DNA of 64,000 nt, taken from contig JAFGCZ010000006.1 of the NCBI GenBank assembly GCA_016932335.1, forward strand, positions 248,001 to 312,000, written 5' to 3'. Source of the DNA: Opitutales bacterium (GTDB taxonomy: Bacteria > Verrucomicrobiota > Verrucomicrobiia > Opitutales > Oceanipulchritudinaceae). Position 1 is the first letter of the stretch. Every line of letters begins with the position of its first letter. The notes below the pieces were generated by a model. That model did not search any database, was not told the DNA's origin, and worked only from the letters and a program-made list of their open reading frames with translations. Below, piece by piece: positions 19,731-30,031 of the stretch. The position numbers and the translations under genes are program-made.

Positions 19731-19749
19731 TTGTCTCTAACAGAGACAA
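19731..19749. promoter_or_regulatory. Perfect inverted repeat in the citrate synthase leader
   Basis: TTGTCTCT, a 3-base AAC spacer, then AGAGACAA forms a perfect 8-base inverted repeat 32 bases before the citrate synthase ATG. It has no T-run after it, so it is not a terminator. It could be an operator or an mRNA hairpin near the start. A TATAAT hexamer at 19639-19644 and TATACT at 19691-19696 lie upstream as possible -10 elements without good -35 partners. Confidence 0.4.
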
Positions 19750-19781
19750 AATCCCGGATAACCTTTTATTGAAAATTGCTC

Positions 19782-21062
19782 ATGGACGAGATAGCCAAAA
19801 TTATTATCGGTGATCAGACTTATTCATACCCCGTTATAGAAGGCACTGAAAGGGAAAAAGCTATCGATATTCGCCGCTTGCGTTCCGATACCGGCTACAT
19901 CACATACGATGACGGCTTCGGCAATACAGGCTCCTGTATCAGCGATATTACCTTTATTGACGGCGAAACCGGAATTCTCCGCTACCGCGGGATTCCTATA
20001 GAGGAATTGGCCGAACATGCGGACTTCCTCAGTGTTGCCCATTTGGTGATTTACGGCGAGCTTCCCGACCGCGATGGCTACTATGAGTGGATCAAAAATA
20101 TTCGTCAGCGGGCTCCTCTGCATACGGGTCTCATGAAGATGTTCGAAAGCTATCCGCCCAATGCGCACCCCATGGCGGTTCTTTCTTCCATGCTTAACAG
20201 TATGGGCTGCTATTATCCGCAGATGACATCTAACAATCGTGAGCACGACCTGGAGCATTTTGAGGATGCAGCAGCCCTTCTCATTTCCAAGGTGCGCACC
20301 ATTGCCGCACTCACATACCGTTCGGAAATGGGTATGCCCTTCGTCTATCCGCGCACAGACCTGCGCTATACCGAAAATTTCCTCCACATGATGTTCAGCC
20401 AGCCCTACAACCGCTACGAGCCCACCGAAGCCGTTGTCGATGCGCTGGACCTCTTCCTGGTGCTTCATGCGGACCATGAGCAGAATTGCTCCACATCCAC
20501 GGTGCGCATGGTAGCCAGTGGTGGTGCCAACCTTTTTGCTTCGGTTTCTGCCGGAGTGGGGGCTCTCTGGGGCCCTCTCCACGGAGGCGCTAATACCGCC
20601 GTGGTTCGTATGCTGGAAAGCATCCATGAGCGCGGCGACGATGGCTCACGCTACATTGAGGCTGCCAAACGCGGAGAAGAGCGTCTCATGGGTTTCGGGC
20701 ACCGCGTCTATAAAAACTACGACCCCCGCGCCAAGATCCTTGGCAATGCCGTGCGCAGAGTGCTTAGAGAGCTCGATCAAAACGATCCCTTGCTCAATAT
20801 CGCTCAACGGCTCGAAGAGGCCGCCCTCAGCGACGATTACTTTATTTCCAGAAAACTCTATCCCAATGTGGACTTCTACAGCGGTCTCCTGCTCAAGGCA
20901 ATTGGTATTCCTGTGGAAATGTTCACCGTCATGTTCGCCATCGGGCGTATGCCGGGGTGGATTGCCAACTGGAAGGAAGTGGCCGCCGCAGAGAAAGGCC
21001 GCATCTACCGCCCGCGACAAATCTACAATGGTCCGGTAAAGCGCACCATGCTCAAATCCTAA
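19782..21062 (+). CDS. gltA: Citrate synthase (type I family)
   Basis: Condenses acetyl-CoA and oxaloacetate to citrate, the entry step of the TCA cycle. The ATG giving [12 protein letters not shown] is chosen; an in-frame TTG two codons upstream is unlikely. Catalytic residues are His267 in PLHGGAN, His307 in [14 protein letters not shown] and Asp364 in NVDFYSG. The N-terminal beta domain (about residues 1-60) and 426-residue length fit the hexameric bacterial form. The gene stands alone, 163 bases after hisH, and its stop overlaps the opposing membrane-protein gene by 4 bases. Confidence 0.95.
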   Translation: MDEIAKIIIGDQTYSYPVIEGTEREKAIDIRRLRSDTGYITYDDGFGNTGSCISDITFIDGETGILRYRGIPIEELAEHADFLSVAHLVIYGELPDRDGYYEWIKNIRQRAPLHTGLMKMFESYPPNAHPMAVLSSMLNSMGCYYPQMTSNNREHDLEHFEDAAALLISKVRTIAALTYRSEMGMPFVYPRTDLRYTENFLHMMFSQPYNRYEPTEAVVDALDLFLVLHADHEQNCSTSTVRMVASGGANLFASVSAGVGALWGPLHGGANTAVVRMLESIHERGDDGSRYIEAAKRGEERLMGFGHRVYKNYDPRAKILGNAVRRVLRELDQNDPLLNIAQRLEEAALSDDYFISRKLYPNVDFYSGLLLKAIGIPVEMFTVMFAIGRMPGWIANWKEVAAAEKGRIYRPRQIYNGPVKRTMLKS

Positions 21063-21772
21063 GCCTTTGTCTTGGGCTCCGGCTGCTTCAGCGCCGCCTC
21101 AAAATCCAATCCCGTCAGTCGCTTGATCCCCTTAATCAAGACAAACAGTGCGCTGAAGGTGACAAGGCTTGTTGGCAGAACGATGAACAGGTAGCTCCAG
21201 CCCTGCATGGCACCCACTTCTGCATTGAAGGCCTCAAGATTCACCGCAGGAGCTGTGTGGACAAAGACTTTGGCCATAACGTAGTTCAATATAGAGCTGA
21301 GGAGAAAGGACAACGCCAGAAGTACCGTGCACCGGCGCAACAGCAGATCGAACGCACGCTCGCTGCCGCGTTCTTTCAGGTGCGTGGTAATCAAGTCCAC
21401 GTTGAAAACCTGCTCTGTATAAAGAAGCTCTTTAACCAGCGGGTTTTTCGTTTTCAGGGTAATGAGCACGGCCGCGCCCAACAGTAACGGAAGAGCAGCC
21501 TCATTGATCGCCACCATTTCAACGCTGCCCTTAAATATGCCAATGCTTCCCTTAATCAGAATACTGACAAAGCCCAGCACAGAAAATAAGTTACATTTTT
21601 TCCGGGTTATGGCATCAAAGATTCCGTAGCCCAGGGGAAGACTCAACGCCAGCAGCAGATTGGGCAAGGGTTCTATGCCCAGTAATTTCGTCCCCTTCGT
21701 CAGCAAAAAGATCGGCAGGATCATGTTGAAGCCGAGGTTGTAGAAAATATTCTCCTTTTGTGCTTTGGCCAT
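21059..21772 (-). CDS. Integral membrane protein, VC0807-like
   Basis: A 237-residue protein with about six hydrophobic segments. It starts [20 protein letters not shown] and resembles the VC0807 family of bacterial inner-membrane proteins, which has no assigned biochemical role. Features include [20 protein letters not shown] and the C-terminal pair of helices around [16 protein letters not shown]. It is transcribed alone and converges on citrate synthase with overlapping stop codons. The family assignment comes from memory of this sequence pattern and is only moderately sure. Confidence 0.65.
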   Translation of the reverse strand: MAKAQKENIFYNLGFNMILPIFLLTKGTKLLGIEPLPNLLLALSLPLGYGIFDAITRKKCNLFSVLGFVSILIKGSIGIFKGSVEMVAINEAALPLLLGAAVLITLKTKNPLVKELLYTEQVFNVDLITTHLKERGSERAFDLLLRRCTVLLALSFLLSSILNYVMAKVFVHTAPAVNLEAFNAEVGAMQGWSYLFIVLPTSLVTFSALFVLIKGIKRLTGLDFEAALKQPEPKTKA

Positions 21773-21889
21773 GCGCTCAATAGAGCGTTTCCACTGAATT
21801 GACTCAAGGCTTATTGTCGGCGCTGTGCATCGAAAACGCTTTACCCCGGCCCAGTCGCGTGCAGAATAGCTGCCATACCCACTTCTGCT

Positions 21890-22543
21890 ATGAGCAACTC
21901 ACCCATCCGCTGCCTGATCTCTGCAGGCCCAACGCGCGAGTATTTTGACCCCGTGCGTTTTCTCAGCAATCCCTCTTCGGGGAAAATGGGATATGCCCTG
22001 GCCGAGGCCGCGGCATCCCTTGGTTGGTTCGTCAACCTCGTTTCTGGTCCGGTCGCTTTGGAATGCCCTCCCGGCTGCTTACGCACTTCGGTGGTTACCG
22101 GGCAGGAAATGTTCGATGCCGTCAATGGCCTCTTCCCGGAATGCGACATCCTCATTATGACGGCTGCCGTCATGGATTATCGTCCTGTGGAACGCTCCAC
22201 GGCAAAGATCAAAAAAGATCAGCTTTCCATGAACATCGAAATGGAGCCGACGATAGACATCCTTAAAACGGTTACACTGCAGAAGACCCGCCAGATGGTG
22301 GTCGGCTTTGCCGCCGAAACCAACGATGTGGAGGCGTATGCCCTGCGCAAGATGGAGGAGAAACGCTGCGACTTTATCGTTGCCAATCAGGTTGGGCAAC
22401 CCGGCCAGGGTTTTGAATCCGATACCAACCGCGTTCTTTTACTCAGTCCGGACGGGCTGCACAAAGTCATTGGGCCAGACAGCAAACGGGCCATTGCCAC
22501 AGAACTGGTTTCCTTCTTCAACAGCAAGCTCCGCAATAGCTGA
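21890..22543 (+). CDS. Phosphopantothenate-cysteine ligase (CoaB-type, stand-alone)
   Basis: Matches the CoaB half of the bifunctional CoaBC enzyme of coenzyme A synthesis, which joins cysteine to phosphopantothenate. Motifs are [19 protein letters not shown] at residues 11-29, [36 protein letters not shown] and VGFAAET. The CoaC flavoprotein domain is absent, and at 217 residues this is a single-domain protein, so CoaC must be encoded elsewhere. A histidine kinase gene begins 9 bases downstream on the same strand, so the two probably share a transcript without obvious functional link. Confidence 0.85.
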   Translation: MSNSPIRCLISAGPTREYFDPVRFLSNPSSGKMGYALAEAAASLGWFVNLVSGPVALECPPGCLRTSVVTGQEMFDAVNGLFPECDILIMTAAVMDYRPVERSTAKIKKDQLSMNIEMEPTIDILKTVTLQKTRQMVVGFAAETNDVEAYALRKMEEKRCDFIVANQVGQPGQGFESDTNRVLLLSPDGLHKVIGPDSKRAIATELVSFFNSKLRNS

Positions 22544-22552
22544 TTTTTCCTT

Positions 22553-23752
22553 ATGGCTCCTCGCAAGAACAGTGCATTGGAAGGCGTTCTCGGGCGCCTT
22601 GACGATCTTGACCCCACCAACCTGACCATCCTTGTGCAGCGTTTGGCCCGCGAGCGCCATCTTCTGGAAACGGTCTTCAACACCATTCGCGAAGGTATCC
22701 TTGTCATCAACCGCGACGGAGTCATCGAATACGCCAACAATGCCGGATTCAGACTGCTGGGCATCAACGCCAAATCGGCCGAAAAACTCATCCTCTGGAA
22801 ACTTGTTCCCGATTTGCAGCGCAGCCTGAATTTCGACGGCGACATTCCCGAACAGGCCCATACCGGAATGGCCCGCGAGGTTTCTATTTCCTATCCCGAG
22901 CCTAAGGTGCTCCGCATCTATCTGGTGGCCTTCCACGAAGAGAACCACTCCAATATTGTGCACGAGCGCTTTGCCGTCATCCTTACCGATATCACCGAGC
23001 AAAAGACGCATACGCAGAAGCAGATCGAAAGCGAACGTGTGGAGTCCATCCTACAGCTTTCCGCCGGGGTGGCTCACGAATTAGGCAATCCGCTCAATTC
23101 TCTGACCATCCACCTGCAGCTCATGGAGCGCTCTTTGGCTAAATCGGAGTCCGACGATATGACCCGAAAAATGGAAAAGTCCCTTTCCATTTGCCGCCGG
23201 GAGGTGGAACGCCTCGATGGCATTATCAAGCACTTTCTTGAAGCTGTGCGTCCAAACCCTCCCGATTTCAGCGATGTAGATCTTTTTATGATTCTGGAGG
23301 AGGCTATGGAGCTGGTGGGGCCGGAAATGGCCGATGCCGGCCTTACTGTCGACGTGGAAATGGACTCCTCGCTGCCCATTATTTCCGGCGACCAGAACCA
23401 ACTGAAACAGGTTTTCTATAACATCCTAAAAAATGCCCGCGAGGCAACTCCCCGTGGTGGAGATATCCGCATCCGTACCCGCAGCGACGACGAGTTTATT
23501 TACCTGCTCGTTGCTGATACAGGGGAGGGCATTGAACCGGAAGATCTGGCTAATGTGTTTCAACCCTATTTTACCACCAAAAAAAGCGGCAACGGCCTTG
23601 GGATGATGGTGGTACAGCGCATCATGCGCGACCATGGTGGCCAGGTGGGCATCGACAGCAAGCCCGGTGTCGGATCCGTTGTTACATTACAGTTTCCCCA
23701 GAAACACCGCCGCGTGCGTATGCTCGAAGGCGGCGAAGAGCAGATCAGTTGA
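22553..23752 (+). CDS. PAS-domain sensor histidine kinase, soluble
   Basis: Cytoplasmic two-component kinase of 399 residues with no membrane segment. A short helix-rich N-terminus leads to a PAS domain at about residues 40-150 (GILVINRDGVIEYANNAGF). The HisKA helix has the phosphoacceptor His175 in SAGVAHELGNPLNSL. The HATPase domain has the N-box NILKNAREAT, G1 DTGEGIE, an F-box YFTTKKSG and G2 GNGLGMMV. There is no response regulator next to it. It follows the CoaB-type gene by 9 bases and ends 24 bases before the convergent CheA gene. The signal sensed is not evident. Confidence 0.9.
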   Translation: MAPRKNSALEGVLGRLDDLDPTNLTILVQRLARERHLLETVFNTIREGILVINRDGVIEYANNAGFRLLGINAKSAEKLILWKLVPDLQRSLNFDGDIPEQAHTGMAREVSISYPEPKVLRIYLVAFHEENHSNIVHERFAVILTDITEQKTHTQKQIESERVESILQLSAGVAHELGNPLNSLTIHLQLMERSLAKSESDDMTRKMEKSLSICRREVERLDGIIKHFLEAVRPNPPDFSDVDLFMILEEAMELVGPEMADAGLTVDVEMDSSLPIISGDQNQLKQVFYNILKNAREATPRGGDIRIRTRSDDEFIYLLVADTGEGIEPEDLANVFQPYFTTKKSGNGLGMMVVQRIMRDHGGQVGIDSKPGVGSVVTLQFPQKHRRVRMLEGGEEQIS

Positions 23753-23766
23753 TGGCTGATCTGCTC
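23738..23766. terminator. Strong hairpin at a convergent junction, overlapping a stop codon
   Basis: GAGCAGATCAG pairs perfectly with CTGATCTGCTC around a 7-base loop that contains the kinase stop codon; outer CGGC/GCCG can extend the stem past a 3-base bulge. It lies between the histidine kinase and the convergent CheA gene. There is no clear T-run on either strand, so its role as a bidirectional terminator or mRNA 3' stabiliser is inferred. Confidence 0.5.
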
Positions 23767-23776
23767 GCCGGCAAAA

Positions 23777-26440
23777 TTATTTGTTGGTGTTGACCAGTGT
23801 GTAAGGGTCGAGAATCAAGGCTATCGTTCCGTCTCCCAAAATGGCGCCACCGGCTACACCGCTGATATTGTCCATCAGAGATCCAAGGCTCTTGATGACG
23901 ACTTCCTGCTTGCTCAACATTTCGTCCACCAGCAAACCGTAAGGGCGCCCAATGGTTTCGATGATCACCACGATCCCTTGATGGTGTTCCTTTACTTCCG
24001 TATCAATTCGGAAAATCTGGTGCAGGCGCACCAGCGGAATGGTCTTGCCGCGCAGATCCAGAACTTCGGTTTTCCCCTTGATCTTGGTGATCTGTTTCTT
24101 GGTCGGCCGAATGGCCACCTGCACAGATGTTGTTGGCAGAATAAATTTATCCTCGCCCACACGCACCACCATACCGTCAATAATGGCTGTGGTCAGCGGC
24201 AGCTTGATCTTGAATGTGGTTCCTTTACCCACTTCCGAATCCATCTCTACCTTACCGCGCAGCTTTTCAATATTCCGGCGGACCACGTCCATTCCCACTC
24301 CGCGTCCGGATACATCGGTAACCTTTTCTGCAGTGGAGAAGCCGGGCTCGAAGATCAGGTTTAAAATATCCTGCTTCGGCGGCTCTACATTTTCCGGTAG
24401 CAAACCGTTCTTGCGGGCTTTAGCCAAAATCTTTTCCGGATCAATCCCACGCCCGTCATCAGATAGCTCAATTACAATGTTGCCGCCCTGATGGTAGGCT
24501 TTCAAGGCAATCTGTCCAATTTCACGCTTACCGTTCTTTATGCGGTCCTCGTTGCTTTCCAGCCCGTGGTCAATGCTGTTGCGCACCATGTGCATCAGGG
24601 GATCACCAATTTGCTCAACCACATTGCGGTCTAATTCGGTTTCTTCCCCCTCTAGCACCAAGTTTACTTTCTTCTTGAACGCTCCACCAAGATCCCGCAC
24701 CAGGCGTCCCATTCGCTGGAAGGTTGGTTTGATGGGAACAAGCCTCAGCGACATTGAAGTGTGTTGCAATTCTCGAGTAATACGCTGCAACTCGGTTATG
24801 TTGCGCTGCAGGGGAGAGTTGTCGTCAATTTTATTCTGGCGGCTGCTCTCAGAGAGCTGGCTTTGCACAATGACCAACTCACCCACCATATCCATCAAAT
24901 TGTCCAGCTTTTGCGTATTCACGCGAATGGTCGAGCGATTGCCGCCTCCCGAAGGCGCGGCGGTTGTTGACGGAGCATTAGTTGTTGCCACGGCCGATTT
25001 GGCTTCGTCGGCATCACTTTCGTCATCGTCTTCTACTTTGGCTGCCTTTTCTGCCTTGCTTTCCCGGGGCTTGCTCTCAATGGCTACCACCTTGGCTTCG
25101 GTCCCTGTTTCCGCGGCCAGCAGACCTGCTTTGGCGGCTTCTTTAACCGCAACAATCAAGTGCGATACGGGGATGACTGTCTCCGGCATGTGCCCCTTTT
25201 CCAGCGCTTGCGTAATTTGGTCTACCAACGCCTGAATCGTGTCCTGACTTTGCAGGATCAGGGTAATCATTCCCGTGTTCAGCGTCAGCTTTTTGTTGCG
25301 GGCTAAGTCCAGCAGGCTTTCCACATCGTGGGCCAAGGCTTGAATCGGTACCAGGTGCAGGAACCCGGCCACACCTTTAATTGTGTGGAAAGAGCGGAAA
25401 ATAGAAGCCAGACTGTCGGCGTTCTCGGGGTCGTTTTCCAGCACCAGCAGGGCCGCCTCAATCTGCTCAAGGTGTTCCATTGCTTCTGTGTGGAATTCGC
25501 TGAGGATCTCCCGATCATCTTCATTGCCCAAGGCCAGTAACACATCCGTTTCCTCGGCAATACTTTGGCGCATCTGCTCCATTTCTGCGGAAAAGTGAGT
25601 GCTTGTCGGCTGGTTCTGGGCAGGGGTAGATTTAGCTGCGGCTTTTTCTTCCACGGGTTCGGCTTCCACTTCAACCAGACCTTCTGGAATAACCAGCAGC
25701 CCTTCGCCTTCGTTTTCAACCGTATCCATAGGGCTTTCCAGCCCGTCAATCGTCAGGAATTCATCGGTCAGCGGCTCTCCTTCACGGGTATGGGCAAAGT
25801 TGGTTTGTGCCCATACGGTGAATTCTCCCAGATAGGAAAGTGTTTCGTTGTTGAATGGCTTGGCGTTGTCCAGCAGTTTGTCCAGCGCACTTTTTACGTT
25901 GATGATGGCGCTGGAGAGCCCTTCATCGCTGTTTACTGTTTCGCCCAGATCATTCAGCAAAGAATAGACGGGCACCAGCCCGCTGTCCGATCCGTTACTG
26001 GCCAGCACCAGTTCCGTGGAAATCTGGTTGAGCAGATCCTCGCAGCGTCGCCAGTCGATATCGCTGTTGGTTGTAAATTCATCGTCTTCGTCTCCGCTAA
26101 CACAGATCCATTCGGGAATTGGCAGCGGTTCTACCTCACGCCCGTTGCGTTCTTCCAACAGCGCATGTTGTGCCCAACTGGTGTAAGTAGAGACAAAATC
26201 CAGAGTGCGCTCATCGTAGGGTTTGGAATTGTCCAACAGCATGTCCAACGCTTGCTTGACCGAGGCGCTCGCCGGCAACAGCGCTGAGGCTTCTTCTTTG
26301 AGACCGTCCGTCAGTTCGGCGATCAACGAATAGGTCGGTACCAGCCCGTCGTCCTGTCCCGGCGTTGCCAGGATCAATTCCATGGCGATTTTATTCAAAA
26401 GTTCTTCGCAATTGCTTATTTGATCTGGGCTAAGGGCCAT
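23777..26440 (-). CDS. CheA-type chemosensory histidine kinase with duplicated N-terminal module
   Basis: An 887-residue CheA-family kinase. Residues 7-100 and 129-222 are two copies of an unrecognised module sharing CE-LLN, GLVP-YSL and LLDN-KP. An Hpt domain follows at about 300-415, with phosphoacceptor His352 in SFHTIKGVAGF. Then come an Ala/Glu-rich linker, the dimerisation helices (about 503-570, KLDNLMDMVGELVIVQSQL), and a HATPase with HMVRNSIDHGLE, DDGRGID and GRGVGMDVV. A CheW-like domain ends the protein (about 753-885). The usual CheY-binding P2 domain is not apparent. No cheW, cheY, cheB or cheR lies nearby. It may control motility, pili or another output. Confidence 0.92.
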   Translation of the reverse strand: MALSPDQISNCEELLNKIAMELILATPGQDDGLVPTYSLIAELTDGLKEEASALLPASASVKQALDMLLDNSKPYDERTLDFVSTYTSWAQHALLEERNGREVEPLPIPEWICVSGDEDDEFTTNSDIDWRRCEDLLNQISTELVLASNGSDSGLVPVYSLLNDLGETVNSDEGLSSAIINVKSALDKLLDNAKPFNNETLSYLGEFTVWAQTNFAHTREGEPLTDEFLTIDGLESPMDTVENEGEGLLVIPEGLVEVEAEPVEEKAAAKSTPAQNQPTSTHFSAEMEQMRQSIAEETDVLLALGNEDDREILSEFHTEAMEHLEQIEAALLVLENDPENADSLASIFRSFHTIKGVAGFLHLVPIQALAHDVESLLDLARNKKLTLNTGMITLILQSQDTIQALVDQITQALEKGHMPETVIPVSHLIVAVKEAAKAGLLAAETGTEAKVVAIESKPRESKAEKAAKVEDDDESDADEAKSAVATTNAPSTTAAPSGGGNRSTIRVNTQKLDNLMDMVGELVIVQSQLSESSRQNKIDDNSPLQRNITELQRITRELQHTSMSLRLVPIKPTFQRMGRLVRDLGGAFKKKVNLVLEGEETELDRNVVEQIGDPLMHMVRNSIDHGLESNEDRIKNGKREIGQIALKAYHQGGNIVIELSDDGRGIDPEKILAKARKNGLLPENVEPPKQDILNLIFEPGFSTAEKVTDVSGRGVGMDVVRRNIEKLRGKVEMDSEVGKGTTFKIKLPLTTAIIDGMVVRVGEDKFILPTTSVQVAIRPTKKQITKIKGKTEVLDLRGKTIPLVRLHQIFRIDTEVKEHHQGIVVIIETIGRPYGLLVDEMLSKQEVVIKSLGSLMDNISGVAGGAILGDGTIALILDPYTLVNTNK

Positions 26441-26611
26441 AATGCTGTCCGTTCAAAGGTTACTTTGGAGCGTTTTATAAAGCGGTTTAAGGCTGACGTG
26501 TGTCAGTTCTCCATCCTATATGATCTCCCGTCAATGTGAAGTAAAATACAGGATTTCCAGAGTTCTGCACGCCCCGGGAGACGAATTTTAGAAAGCTTTT
26601 ACAACTATACC

Positions 26612-28924
26612 TCAATCCTCGAAGTCATCGTTGCCGGTTTCGTCAATCAGATCCCTGACTTGTACCAGCAGTTTGTTAAGAGGAAAGGGCTTTTCCAGCA
26701 TCAATGAGTCTCCTGGGAAATCATAGAACGTATCCAGTTGATCATCGTAACCGGTCATGAAAATAATCTTTGTTTCGGGGGATTTTTTTAATACGCGGGA
26801 GGCTACTTCTCGGCCGGACATCTTGGGCAGCACGATGTCTGTAATCAAGAGACTCAAAGGCTTCTTCTGTTGGTCCAGCTGTTCCAGCGCATCCACCCCA
26901 TTGGTTGCTGTCAGCACATGGTAGCCGTGGAGGCGCAACAGGCCTGAAATACAGTCCAAAAAGGTGTCATCGTCTTCCACTACCAAAATCATCTCGGTGC
27001 CTTCAGGAATACTCTCTCCGCTTTTTTCTCCATCGGTCACGCAAGGTTCTTGGTCCGTCGCCGGGAACCACAGGCTGAACGTGGCCCCTTCACCCACTTT
27101 GGAGTCCACTGTTACTGTTCCCCCCAGGTGCTTCATAATGCCATACACGGTGGAGAGCCCCAGACCCGTTCCTTTACCGATTTCCTTCGTTGTAAAGAAG
27201 GGATCAAAAATGTGTTTTTGCGTTTCACTGTCGATGCCGCAGCCGTCGTCTTCCACGGCAATCACCACGTAGTTACCGCTGTTTATCAAGTTGACTTGTT
27301 CTGCATCTTTCTGTGTCAACGTCTTGTTTTTTAGGCATATGCGGATGTGCCCGCCGTTGGGCATGGCATCCCTGGCATTTACGCACAAATTAATCAATGC
27401 CTGTTCCACCTGGCCCTGGTCGGCGCGGGCTTGAAACAGATTGGCCTCGTAATGAGTCGTCAGTTCAATGTTTTCACGGATAACCCGCTGTAACATCCCC
27501 TTAATCTCATCGCAAACGGTGGATAGATCCAGCGCACTGGGATTGGGTTTGTCGCGCCGGCTGAACGTCATCAACTGGGAGACCAGATCCGCACCCCTCT
27601 TGCCCGCACTGCGTATCTGCCGGGCATACTTCATGGCCACCGAATCTTCCTCCAGTTTCAATGTCAGCAAATCGGAATAGGAGTTAATCACCGAAAGCAG
27701 ATTGTTAAAGTCGTGGGCAATCCCTCCGGCCAGGCGACCCACGGCCTCAATCTTCTGCGATTGGCGGATGTTTTCCTCCAGGCGCCTCAATTGCGTTACA
27801 TCGCGAATAACATAAGCCACGTGGGCCGTGTGCCCGTCACGGTCTTTTACCGGGGAGGCAGACCACTGAGTAACGATTTCCTTGCCCGATTTTGTCTGGT
27901 TGATGGACTCCCCGTGGAAGGGCATATCCTTGCGCAACGAGTTTTCCATCATTGCGTAAAAGGCATTGTCGCAACTGCAGCAGCCAATGATCGAAAGCGT
28001 TTCCCCGAGCACTTCTTCGCGTGTCCATTCCATTACCCGCTCAAATCCGCGGTTGGCGTAAACGATTTCTGCTTTGGCAGTTTTGTCGTTGTACCCGGTA
28101 ACCACCACGGCTTCTTCAAAACTGGCCAGAGCTGCCGCCATTGTGCGCACCCGCTCTTCCGCTTCGTGCTGCTGCGTTACATTGCGCAGCACCAGCAAAT
28201 AGCCGTCCACCCCGCCTTCAGGAGTCGGCACCATGGAGCCCCACGGTTCCAAAATAAATTGCCCCCCGTTGGCTGTTTCCAGCAGCAGAGGATCGTGCGA
28301 AGGTGGGGTAAAGTCGTCTCCGAAAAGCCGCATCGGTAGATTATCCGCCGCCACCTTTCTCAGTGTTTTCAGCTTCAGAACTTCATCCAGCAGACAGCCG
28401 TCTACCGCATCATCCATAACATTGAGAAAATGCTCTGCGGTAGGGTTGATGTAGCGGATTCTATAGTCTGCATCTGTGTAGATGATGGCGCTGGGCACAT
28501 TGGCCAATACGGTGGACAGGCGCAGCTCATTTTCCCTGAGCTTTTGCTCTGTCTTGTGCTTATAGAGCGCCATATCAATGCTGATTTTCAGTTCACGCTT
28601 GGTAAACGGTTTCAGCAAGTAGGCATTGGGGTTGGTTTTCTTGGCGCGGTCGATGGTTTCATCGTCCCCATAGCCCGACATATAGATGATCGGTGCGTCG
28701 CAGAACTTATTCAATTCTGCTGCGGTTTCCACTCCGTCCAGATCGCCTTCGATACTGATGTCCATGAGGATTACATCAGGGGACATCTCCTTGGCAGAGG
28801 CCAGAGCCTCTTCGCCGGAGCTTACCTCTGCGCAAATCTCAAATCCTTCATCCACAAGTAGTTTGCGGATGGTGAAAGAGCTGGTTTTATCGTCTTCGAC
28901 GACCAGTACGCGAACCTGGTTCAT
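26612..28924 (-). CDS. Hybrid histidine kinase: receiver-PAS-PAS-kinase-receiver
   Basis: A 770-residue soluble hybrid kinase. It starts with a receiver domain (residues 1-120) with Asp55 in LMDISIEG and the lysine in LLKPF. Two PAS domains follow, at about 135-255 and 262-378. The HisKA helix has His404 in [12 protein letters not shown]. The HATPase has [18 protein letters not shown] and [12 protein letters not shown] second receiver (645-760) has Asp696 in LLITDIVLP and lysine in MLEKPFP. The layout suits a phosphorelay with an external regulator input. It lies 171 bases upstream of the CheA gene on the same strand and could be coexpressed with it. Confidence 0.92.
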   Translation of the reverse strand: MNQVRVLVVEDDKTSSFTIRKLLVDEGFEICAEVSSGEEALASAKEMSPDVILMDISIEGDLDGVETAAELNKFCDAPIIYMSGYGDDETIDRAKKTNPNAYLLKPFTKRELKISIDMALYKHKTEQKLRENELRLSTVLANVPSAIIYTDADYRIRYINPTAEHFLNVMDDAVDGCLLDEVLKLKTLRKVAADNLPMRLFGDDFTPPSHDPLLLETANGGQFILEPWGSMVPTPEGGVDGYLLVLRNVTQQHEAEERVRTMAAALASFEEAVVVTGYNDKTAKAEIVYANRGFERVMEWTREEVLGETLSIIGCCSCDNAFYAMMENSLRKDMPFHGESINQTKSGKEIVTQWSASPVKDRDGHTAHVAYVIRDVTQLRRLEENIRQSQKIEAVGRLAGGIAHDFNNLLSVINSYSDLLTLKLEEDSVAMKYARQIRSAGKRGADLVSQLMTFSRRDKPNPSALDLSTVCDEIKGMLQRVIRENIELTTHYEANLFQARADQGQVEQALINLCVNARDAMPNGGHIRICLKNKTLTQKDAEQVNLINSGNYVVIAVEDDGCGIDSETQKHIFDPFFTTKEIGKGTGLGLSTVYGIMKHLGGTVTVDSKVGEGATFSLWFPATDQEPCVTDGEKSGESIPEGTEMILVVEDDDTFLDCISGLLRLHGYHVLTATNGVDALEQLDQQKKPLSLLITDIVLPKMSGREVASRVLKKSPETKIIFMTGYDDQLDTFYDFPGDSLMLEKPFPLNKLLVQVRDLIDETGNDDFED

Positions 28925-29000
28925 ATAAGCGAATTATCGTAAGGAGGGAGTGAATCTTTAAAGAGAAAACTTTATACCTATTTATAAAGTTACTGCAACA

Positions 29001-29759
29001 TTAAACGATGTTCTTTCCCCTGAGCTCGCGGAACTCACTGCCTACAATGGCCAGTGCGGCCAGCCCCGCCGTTTCTGCCCGCAACACCAGCGGACCCAGC
29101 CCGGTAGGCTTGTAGCCGGCCTCCAGAGCCGCCTCATACTCTGCCTTGCTGAAATCGCCTTCCGGCCCCACCAGTATTTCGCAACTCTGCACCAGCGGGT
29201 GCTGCTCAATCCAGTAACGCGGGCTCTGTGTTTCCGGCAACAACGCGGCAATCAGGCGCAAACGGTCAACCGCTGCCTCACGTTTCAAATATGCCTTCAG
29301 CGAAAGAACCGGAAGCACCTCCGGCAGATACGCTGTTCCGCACTGCTTGACCGATTCCAGGGCAATGGTCTGCCACTTTTCCTGTTTACGTTCGGCCTTG
29401 TTGGCCTCAATGCTCACTTCGCAATGCTCCGAGGTCAGGGGCTGGATGATGCCCGCCCCCAGTTCCGTGGCTTTTTGCACCACCAAATCCATACTCTTGC
29501 CCTTGGGCATTACCTGGGCCAATACCAGCTTTGGCAAAAGTTCCGGTGCTGTCGTTACCCGCTGAACCTGCACCGTGGCCGCCTTGGCATTGGCCTCCTC
29601 CAGCACGCCCTCCGCAATGTGCCCCTGGCCGTCATACACACAAACCGTTTCTCCAGGACGCGCCCGCCGCACCCGTACCAGATGTGCGCTTTCCTCGGCA
29701 TCCAACCGGACAAGCTTTGTCGATGAGTCAATCACTTCCCTTGTAAACACATTCAGCAT
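29001..29759 (-). CDS. rsmE: 16S rRNA (uracil-1498-N3)-methyltransferase RsmE
   Basis: SPOUT-class enzyme methylating U1498 of 16S rRNA. It has an N-terminal PUA-like domain (residues 1 to about 70) and a knotted SAM-binding domain. Motifs are KGKSMDLVVQKATELG at 86-101, VGPEGDFS at 197-204 and LGPLVLRAETA at 221-231. The last is slightly unlike the usual LG-RILR-ETA. Its 252 residues match the family. ATG follows GGAG closely. A paralogue lies at 34926-35639. Because this copy keeps GPEG, I treat it as the more likely true RsmE. Confidence 0.88.
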   Translation of the reverse strand: MLNVFTREVIDSSTKLVRLDAEESAHLVRVRRARPGETVCVYDGQGHIAEGVLEEANAKAATVQVQRVTTAPELLPKLVLAQVMPKGKSMDLVVQKATELGAGIIQPLTSEHCEVSIEANKAERKQEKWQTIALESVKQCGTAYLPEVLPVLSLKAYLKREAAVDRLRLIAALLPETQSPRYWIEQHPLVQSCEILVGPEGDFSKAEYEAALEAGYKPTGLGPLVLRAETAGLAALAIVGSEFRELRGKNIV

Positions 29760-29798
29760 GATCTCCGCATCATGCCACTTCCCCGCGCCGCGCCAATT

Positions 29799-29835
29799 AA
29801 AAAAGAAAGCACCGCAACTGTACCTTTGCGGTGCT
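29799..29835 (-). terminator. Intrinsic terminator upstream of rsmE
   Basis: On the minus strand, AGCACCGCAA pairs perfectly with TTGCGGTGCT around an 8-base loop (10-base stem, 29808-29835). It is followed directly by TTCTTTTTT. It lies between the mla terminator and the rsmE start, so it ends a transcript that begins inside the intergenic region or reads through. Confidence 0.8.
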
Positions 29836-29993
29836 CCTTTATCCCATGGGATTTTTTTTTGATTTAGTGTTAGCTAACTATCTGTCTTACCCGTTTTCAT
29901 CAGACCCAATCTCTCACCCCTTGGTTCCGCAAAAAAAAGAAAGAATTCTCCCAAATGTTTGCCCCTCCCGTCGGATCTTTTTCCTTTCCCGCG

Positions 29994-30031
29994 CACAAAA
30001 AAAGAAGGCCACCGGTGTTTCCGGTGGCCTT
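29994..30031 (-). terminator. Intrinsic terminator of the mla operon
   Basis: On the minus strand, AAGGCCACCGG pairs perfectly with CCGGTGGCCTT around a 5-base loop (11-base stem), followed by CTTTTTTT. It lies about 190 bases after the mlaD stop codon. This is a textbook intrinsic terminator. Confidence 0.88.

Noticed and set aside
27713-28339. A 208-codon plus-strand frame opposite the hybrid kinase
   Set aside because: Antisense to well-defined PAS and kinase domains; rich in His and Cys as shadow frames are.
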